This document shows, in pieces, positions 59,330 to 64,000 of a stretch of 64,000 nt of DNA. The translations under genes and the position numbers were made by a program. The DNA comes from Brevibacterium sp. 'Marine' (GTDB taxonomy: Bacteria; Actinomycetota; Actinomycetes; Actinomycetales; Brevibacteriaceae), in contig NZ_CP051626.1 in assembly GCF_012844365.1 (NCBI RefSeq), positions 3,224,001 to 3,288,000 of the forward strand. Direction: 5' to 3'. The notes under the pieces were generated by a model that saw only the letters and a list, made by a program, of their open reading frames with translations, had not been told where the DNA came from and ran no database searches. Each line of letters begins with the position of its first letter. Position 1 is the stretch's first letter.

Positions 59330-60996
59330 ACCGTCGAACCGCGCAATCGCGCCCCCGTGACCGGCACGCGATCCTCACCCCCTCCCACCCGGGCCGTCCG
59401 CGTCTGGTCCGGCCCAAGCGGGTGACCGTCGTCGGCGGCGGCATCGCCGGGCTGGCCACCGCCGCGGTCCTCGCCGAGCACGGGGCCGACGTGCACCTGG
59501 TCGAGGCCGAGTCCAGCCTCGGCGGACGGGTCCGGGCCTGGAGTCTCGACGGGGAGCGGACGATGAGCCGCGGATTCCACGCCTTCTTCCGCCAGTACTA
59601 CAACCTCCGCAGCCTGCTCGCACGCGCCGATCCCGGCCTGGACCGTCTGGTCCCGGTCACGGACTATCCGCTCGTGGGCCGGGACGGTCTGCGCGACTCC
59701 TTCGCCCGGATTCCGCGGACTCCCCCGCTCAGCCTCGCGGGATTCGTGCTCACCAGCCCGTCCTTCCCGCTGCGTGGTCTGGCCGACGTCGACCTGGCGA
59801 CGGCGTTCGAACTCATCGACGTCGACTTCCCGGACTCCTATCGCCGCTACGACGGAGAGTCGGCCGAGCAGTTCCTCGACCGGCTGCGGTTCCCGGTCGG
59901 GGCGCGGCATCTCGCACTCGAGGTCTTCGCCCGCTCCTTCTTCGCCCACCCTGCGGACTTCTCCGCCGGGGAGCTCGTCGCGATGTTCCACACGTACTTC
60001 ACGGGTTCGGCCGAAGGGCTGCTCTTCGACGTCCCCGACGACGACTACGACACCGCGCTGTGGTCGCCCCTGAGCAAATACCTCGCCGAGGCGGGGGTGA
60101 AGATCGAGACCGACACCGCGGTCACCGCGCTCCGTCCTCCGGATCGCACGGACGGGTGGCGCGTCGAGACGACGAGCGGGACGCTCGAGAGCGATGCACT
60201 CGTGCTCGCCGCCGATCCGCGGAGCACGCGGACGCTGCTGGCCGGACTCGAGGATTCGATCGACACCGACACGCTCGGACCCGCGACAGCCGCCGGCTCA
60301 CCGGCCGCGGGCACGGGTACTCGCAAGCGGTGGCTGAGCAGTGTCACCTCGCAGCGGAACGCGCCCCCGTTCGCGGTGCTCAGACTGTGGCTGGAAGACG
60401 AAGTTAATCCGAGCCGCCCGGCCTTCCTCGGCACGACCGGCTACGCTCTGCTCGACAACATCTCGGTCCTCGAACGCTTCGAGGCCGGGGCCGAGAGATG
60501 GCGGCGCGCACACGGCGGCTCCGTCGTCGAACTCCACGCCTATGCGCTCGGCACCGCGCATCGGGGCAGCGCGCGAGCGATGTTCGAGTCCGAAGACATC
60601 GACCGGAAAGCCGTGACACGCCAACTGCTGGCCGACCTCCACGAGGTCTACCCCGAGACGGCCGACAGTCCCATCATCGCCCAGGAGCTGCTCATCGCCG
60701 ACGACTGCGCGCTGGCCGACACGCGGGCGTACAACGACCGCCCCGGCGTGGCCACCGCGTTTCCCGGACTCGTGCTCGCCGGTGACGCCGTCGCCTGCGA
60801 GGCGCCCGTGGCGCTCATGGAACGGGCGGCGACGACGGGGTTCATGGCCGCGAACGAACTGCTCGCCGGTTGGCGGGTGGAGGGAACCGAGATCTGGTCG
60901 CCGCCTCGGCGCGGTCTGCTCCGTCGGGGGCTCCTCGGCGCACTGCGCAGGAGTGGGGCAACGAGACTCAGGCGAGGAGCAGGCACCGGGCGCTGA
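59326..60996 (+). CDS. crtU: Carotene desaturase/methyltransferase CrtU (aromatic ring formation)
   Basis: A 556-residue FAD protein converting beta-rings into aromatic (phi) end groups by desaturation with methyl shift. FAD motif VVGGGIAGLATAAVLAEHGA and LGGRVRAWSLDGERTMSRGFHAFFRQYYN at the N-terminus; C-terminal GLVLAGDAVACEAPVALMERA. ATG 59326 has GGAGGGGAG and overlaps the crtYd stop. Last gene of its operon; it is 18 nt from the end of the convergent crtI. Confidence 0.92.
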   Translation: MNRRTAQSRPRDRHAILTPSHPGRPRLVRPKRVTVVGGGIAGLATAAVLAEHGADVHLVEAESSLGGRVRAWSLDGERTMSRGFHAFFRQYYNLRSLLARADPGLDRLVPVTDYPLVGRDGLRDSFARIPRTPPLSLAGFVLTSPSFPLRGLADVDLATAFELIDVDFPDSYRRYDGESAEQFLDRLRFPVGARHLALEVFARSFFAHPADFSAGELVAMFHTYFTGSAEGLLFDVPDDDYDTALWSPLSKYLAEAGVKIETDTAVTALRPPDRTDGWRVETTSGTLESDALVLAADPRSTRTLLAGLEDSIDTDTLGPATAAGSPAAGTGTRKRWLSSVTSQRNAPPFAVLRLWLEDEVNPSRPAFLGTTGYALLDNISVLERFEAGAERWRRAHGGSVVELHAYALGTAHRGSARAMFESEDIDRKAVTRQLLADLHEVYPETADSPIIAQELLIADDCALADTRAYNDRPGVATAFPGLVLAGDAVACEAPVALMERAATTGFMAANELLAGWRVEGTEIWSPPRRGLLRRGLLGALRRSGATRLRRGAGTGR

Positions 60997-61014
60997 CTGC
61001 CGGCCCGAAGCCCC

Positions 61015-62655
61015 TCACTGTGCGGGGATCGGCAGCGGTCCCGGGCCGAAGTCTCTGCGGAGGCGTTTGAGGACGAGCTCGGCGCTGATGAGGCACATCG
61101 GCACGCCGACCCCGGGCGCCGTCGTGGCACCGGCGTAGAACAGCCCGTCGACTGCCTTCGAAGAGTTCTGTCGTCGGAACATCGCGCTCTGTCGCAGTGT
61201 GTGCGCAGGTCCGAGCATCCCGCCGAGCCAGGAGTTGAATCCTTCGGCGAAGTCCGTCGGGCCCTGGGTTCTGCGCACTCTGATCCGCCGGCGCAGGTCG
61301 GGGATGTCGGCCCACCGGGCGATCTGGTCGATCGCACGGTCGGCGGCCGCCTCGATCCGCGGGTCCCCGCCGCCGTCGTCGCCCCCGGCTCCGAGCCCCG
61401 CATCGGCGGGGACGGGGATGAGGAGGAAGAGGTTCTCGTGCCCGGGCGGCGCGACGGTGGGGTCGGTGGCACTGGGTCGGCAGGCATAGACCGATGCCGG
61501 TGAGGCGATCTTCTGCGTCGACCCGAAGATCGCGTCGAAGTTCGCCTCCCAGTCCTCGGTGAAGAACAGCGAATGATGCGGCAGCGCCTCGAGCTCGCCC
61601 TCGATGCCGAGGAAGACGAGCACCGCGCCGGGACCGCTCGTCACCGATGTCCACGAGGGTTCCGGGAAGCTCTGGTCCACGGGGTCGAGCAGCTGCGTCT
61701 CCGTGTGGTGGAGGTCGGCGGCGGAGACGACGACATCGGCGGAATGCCTGTGTGCGTGTCCAGCCTCGTCGGTCCAGCGCAGGCCGGTGACCCGGCGTCC
61801 GGTTCGGCCGCGGCCAGGTGCTGCCTCGGTGTCGATGTGCGTGACGGCTGTGCCGGTGTGCAGGCGCACCCCGGACCGGTCGGCCAACCGGATGAGGGCG
61901 TCGATGATCGTATGGAACCCGCCCATCGGGTAACTGACACCTTGGTCGAGGTCGAGGGTGCTCATGAGGTGGTAGATCGCCGGTGCCCGTCGCGGATCGG
62001 TGCCGAGGAAGATCGCGGGGTACTGGAGGATCTGGCGCAGCACCGGATCGTGGAACGAGGCTTCGGCGAAGTCGGTCAGCGACGTTCCCAGCTGCCGGAC
62101 GAGTTTCGGGAGCGCGCCGAGGATGTCCCGATGGAGCAGGGAGCGTGGTGAGGTGAAGGGGTTGTAGAGGAAGTGGGCGAGCGCGAGTTCCTTCGTGTGC
62201 TCGGCCGAGTCGAGGTAGTCGTCGAGGGCGTCTCTCGTGCCGCGTTCGACGTTCTCGAAGGTCTCCAGGACTCGGGACCTGCCGTGCGGGATCGTGAGTG
62301 CTCGAGTGTGCCCAGGGGCGCCCGAGATCGCATCGGCCGGACCCGGTGGGCTGAACACGGTGTAGCCGGGATCGAGCGTGCGCAGGTCGAGTTCGGCGTC
62401 GGCGCTGGTGCCGACGAGAGCGAAGAAGTGTTCGAAGACCTCGGGCATGAGATACCAGGAGGGCCCAGTGTCGAATCGGAAGCCCTCACGCTCGAACACG
62501 CCGATGCGCCCGCCGAGGCGGGGGTTCTTCTCGAACAGGTCGACCGAGTGCCCTTCGCGGGCGAGGAGGATCGCCGTGGCCAGCCCGGCGGCTCCCCCGC
62601 CGATGACACCGGTGCGCGGGCTGCTGCCGGCAGCAGAGCCGAACCGCCTGTTCAC
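61015..62655 (-). CDS. crtI: Phytoene desaturase
   Basis: A 546-residue FAD enzyme turning phytoene into lycopene. VIGGGAAGLATAILLAREGHSV is the FAD site, FDTGPSWYLMP is typical of bacterial CrtI, and the C-terminal AGATTAPGVGVPMCLISAEL closes the domain. Start GTG overlaps the crtB stop (GTGA). The upstream in-frame stretch overlaps crtB and is rejected. The second gene of the crtB-crtI unit, convergent to the crtE operon. Confidence 0.94.
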   Translation of the reverse strand: MNRRFGSAAGSSPRTGVIGGGAAGLATAILLAREGHSVDLFEKNPRLGGRIGVFEREGFRFDTGPSWYLMPEVFEHFFALVGTSADAELDLRTLDPGYTVFSPPGPADAISGAPGHTRALTIPHGRSRVLETFENVERGTRDALDDYLDSAEHTKELALAHFLYNPFTSPRSLLHRDILGALPKLVRQLGTSLTDFAEASFHDPVLRQILQYPAIFLGTDPRRAPAIYHLMSTLDLDQGVSYPMGGFHTIIDALIRLADRSGVRLHTGTAVTHIDTEAAPGRGRTGRRVTGLRWTDEAGHAHRHSADVVVSAADLHHTETQLLDPVDQSFPEPSWTSVTSGPGAVLVFLGIEGELEALPHHSLFFTEDWEANFDAIFGSTQKIASPASVYACRPSATDPTVAPPGHENLFLLIPVPADAGLGAGGDDGGGDPRIEAAADRAIDQIARWADIPDLRRRIRVRRTQGPTDFAEGFNSWLGGMLGPAHTLRQSAMFRRQNSSKAVDGLFYAGATTAPGVGVPMCLISAELVLKRLRRDFGPGPLPIPAQ

Positions 62656-63587
62656 TTCCGCCCCTCGCGGGCTGCGGTCATGAGTGCGTGAGCTGTCAGT
62701 CGAGCCTTGACGGCGTTCGGAACCCGCACCCGCTGCCGGTAGAGCTCGGCGACGGGGGTCGTGGCGATCCTGTCGGTCAGTGCGGTGAAGAGCGCACAGG
62801 CGCAGCGGACCGCGGTGCGTGCGTCCTTCGGCAGTCCGGTGATGGCATCCTGGGCGGCGGCGAGCTGCTGCCGGATCGTGTTCACCCACTCGGCTTTCTC
62901 GGCCTCGGTGAGCCGGTGTCCCGGGGTGAGGTAGCTGCGGCCGAGGCGCTGATCGTCGTCGGCCAGGTCGCGCAGGAAGTTGACGTTCTGGAACGCTGCT
63001 CCCAGCTGCCGAGCACCGTATTCGAGCCGCGCGACCTCAGCGGGGGTGCGGTCGAGATCGATGAGGAAGACCTTGAGGCACATGAGTCCGACGACCTCGG
63101 CGGACCCGAAGACGTACTCGGCATGTTCTTTCGCATCGAAGCCGCGGACCGGCGACGTCTGCCCCTCCTCGGTCCCGAGATCGGAGGCGGTGTCCGCGCG
63201 ATCGAGATCTGCTCGCATCGAGGCGAAGAAGGGGTCGATGAGCTCGGCGCCGATGTCGGCTGCGCGGGCGGTCCGCGCAAAGGCGTGGATGACGAGGTTG
63301 TCGCTGACTCCGCTGCTCAGCGCCGCGTGGGTGGCGGCAACGAACCCGCCCAGCATCTCCTGCTGTTCAGGCTCGGCCAGGCCCGCCTCGGCGGCCAGAC
63401 CGTCGACGATCTCATCGGCGATGCGGACCAGAGCGTAGATGTTGCGGATATGGTGTCGGTTCCTGGCCCCGAGCAGTCTGACCGCGAGTCCGAAAGAGGT
63501 CGAATAGCTCGCGATCACGGCCCTCGTCGCATCCTCGGCGGTGCGCGTGTAGAGGTCATCGGTGGTGGTGCGACTTCGCGACGTCAT
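62652..63587 (-). CDS. crtB: Phytoene synthase
   Basis: A 311-residue squalene/phytoene synthase family enzyme condensing two GGPP. Asp-rich motifs are VRIADEIVDG and NFLRDLADDDQRLGRSYL. ATG 63587 has no ribosome site; TAAGCT ends seven nt upstream, suggesting leaderless mRNA. The promoter overlaps a palindrome. Confidence 0.94.
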   Translation of the reverse strand: MTSRSRTTTDDLYTRTAEDATRAVIASYSTSFGLAVRLLGARNRHHIRNIYALVRIADEIVDGLAAEAGLAEPEQQEMLGGFVAATHAALSSGVSDNLVIHAFARTARAADIGAELIDPFFASMRADLDRADTASDLGTEEGQTSPVRGFDAKEHAEYVFGSAEVVGLMCLKVFLIDLDRTPAEVARLEYGARQLGAAFQNVNFLRDLADDDQRLGRSYLTPGHRLTEAEKAEWVNTIRQQLAAAQDAITGLPKDARTAVRCACALFTALTDRIATTPVAELYRQRVRVPNAVKARLTAHALMTAAREGRK

Positions 63588-63592
63588 GTTCG

Positions 63593-63605
63593 TTAGCTTA
63601 GCTAA
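63593..63605. promoter_or_regulatory. Palindromic operator candidate over the crtB -10 box
   Basis: TTAGCTTAGCTAA is a perfect inverted repeat of TTAGCT about a central base. It includes the crtB -10 (TAAGCT on the minus strand, 63595-63600), so binding would block transcription. Its right side runs on into the GCTAAAGAAA seen at crtE. Confidence 0.6.
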
Positions 63606-63820
63606 AGAAAGGCCTGAGGAGCGAATCTCCGCCGTGGGCCGAGACACCCCTGCTTGGCCGCTGCGGTGCGTGGGGTTGAGGATCCCGGAGGTCACTCGAG
63701 TCCTCTAGACGAGTCCTGCAGATCTGTAAAGACCCTTCCGCACGCACCCCGCCCTCAATAGCGTCACTGGCAGCACGGGAGTCCCTGGCGGCTCCTCGAT
63801 CCGATCCGGAGGATGACATC

Positions 63821-64000
63821 ATGACTTCGCCCATCCAACTGGCCCGCACCTATGCGCGCTCCTACGAGGCATCGTCACGCAAGGACAAGGGCACGATCCT
63901 CGATACGGTCACTGAGGCCACTGGTTGGACTCGCGATCACGCGCGCCACCAGCTGCGCAGCCAGTTCCACCAGATCAGGGCCGGGGTTTCCCTCGACGCC
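63821..64000 (+). mobile_element. Start of a transposase/integrase-type gene (partial)
   Basis: Sixty codons from ATG 63821 (GGAGG eight nt upstream) run off the window. The segment ARTYARSYEASSRKDKGTIL, then TVTEATGWTRDHARHQL matches the N-terminal HTH of a DDE transposase family common in Actinobacteria (pattern ...KEKG-IL-E...TGW-RDHAR). The element may mark the edge of the carotenoid region. No terminal repeat can be confirmed. Confidence 0.65.

Noticed and set aside
62656..62889. Upstream extension of crtI into crtB
   Set aside because: It is out-of-frame crtB sequence; GTGA coupling gives a natural start at 62655.
1..64000. tRNA, rRNA, CRISPR arrays, riboswitches, replication origins
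   Set aside because: I scanned the non-coding gaps, all short, and saw no cloverleaf, repeat-spacer array or known aptamer core; a covariance-model search would be the decisive test.

Overview
This window looks like chromosomal DNA of a high-GC actinobacterium, most likely Brevibacterium or a close relative. The main evidence is the carotenoid cluster at the right end: crtE, a cytochrome P450, the split lycopene cyclase crtYc/crtYd, crtU, crtI and crtB, the gene set known for aryl carotenoids (isorenieratene type) in Brevibacterium. Supporting evidence is the Ku/LigD repair pair, the abundant GTG starts, and several promoters whose -10 box sits only 6-7 nt before a start codon (leaderless mRNAs).

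Layout. (1) 1-279 is the tail of a protein with a heptad-rich C-terminus. (2) 438-6636 is a minus-strand operon: a regulator combining XRE-type and TetR-type DNA-binding domains, then a peptide/nickel-type ABC importer (lipoprotein, two permeases, a double ATPase). (3) 6838-27740, with an outlier at 31915-33804, is a cell-wall glycopolymer (teichoic-acid-type) region. It holds glycerol-3-phosphate cytidylyltransferase, an IspD/TarI-type cytidylyltransferase overlapping an NAD-dependent epimerase/dehydratase gene, three CDP-glycerol:glycerophosphotransferase-family proteins, three polysaccharide pyruvyl transferase domains (one inside a large fusion), GT2 and GT4 glycosyltransferases, an OafA/SGNH acyltransferase and a CDP-alcohol phosphatidyltransferase. 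The part from about 6.8 to 12 kb is visibly less GC-rich. (4) 27.9-31.9 kb holds small DUF2267/DUF2795 proteins, a dicarboxylate/amino-acid symporter and CorA. (5) 33.9-42.1 kb holds a secreted glycerophosphodiesterase, a RibD-like reductase with a flavin reductase, a large catalase, an MHS-family transporter and an orphan FMN glutamate-synthase-domain protein. Two decayed genes (Ohr/OsmC and aldo/keto reductase) lie in gaps of regions 4 and 5. (6) 42.1-55.6 kb holds LigD, a molybdenum hydroxylase operon (PaoABC/YagTSR type) with MocA-like and XdhC maturation genes, a phospholipase-D-type synthase, a FUSC protein, Ku, a ChaB-like protein, and a tiny Cys-rich ORF coupled to a stress SDR. (7) 55.6-63.6 kb is the carotenoid cluster. 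(8) 63821 to the end is the start of a transposase/integrase.

How the genes fit together. The wall region supplies CDP-activated polyol donors, polymerases, glycosyl and pyruvyl decorations and an acyl transferase, consistent with a pyruvylated, glycosylated polyol-phosphate polymer. In the carotenoid cluster, CrtE makes GGPP, CrtB phytoene and CrtI lycopene; CrtYc/Yd cyclise the ends, CrtU makes aromatic rings, and the P450 probably hydroxylates them. The cluster consists of two convergent units (crtE-P450-crtYc-crtYd-crtU and crtB-crtI). A divergent MarR regulator and a shared sequence element at both promoters suggest joint control.

I saw no tRNA, rRNA, CRISPR array or replication origin. 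Product names rest on motifs recognised by eye; no database search was run.
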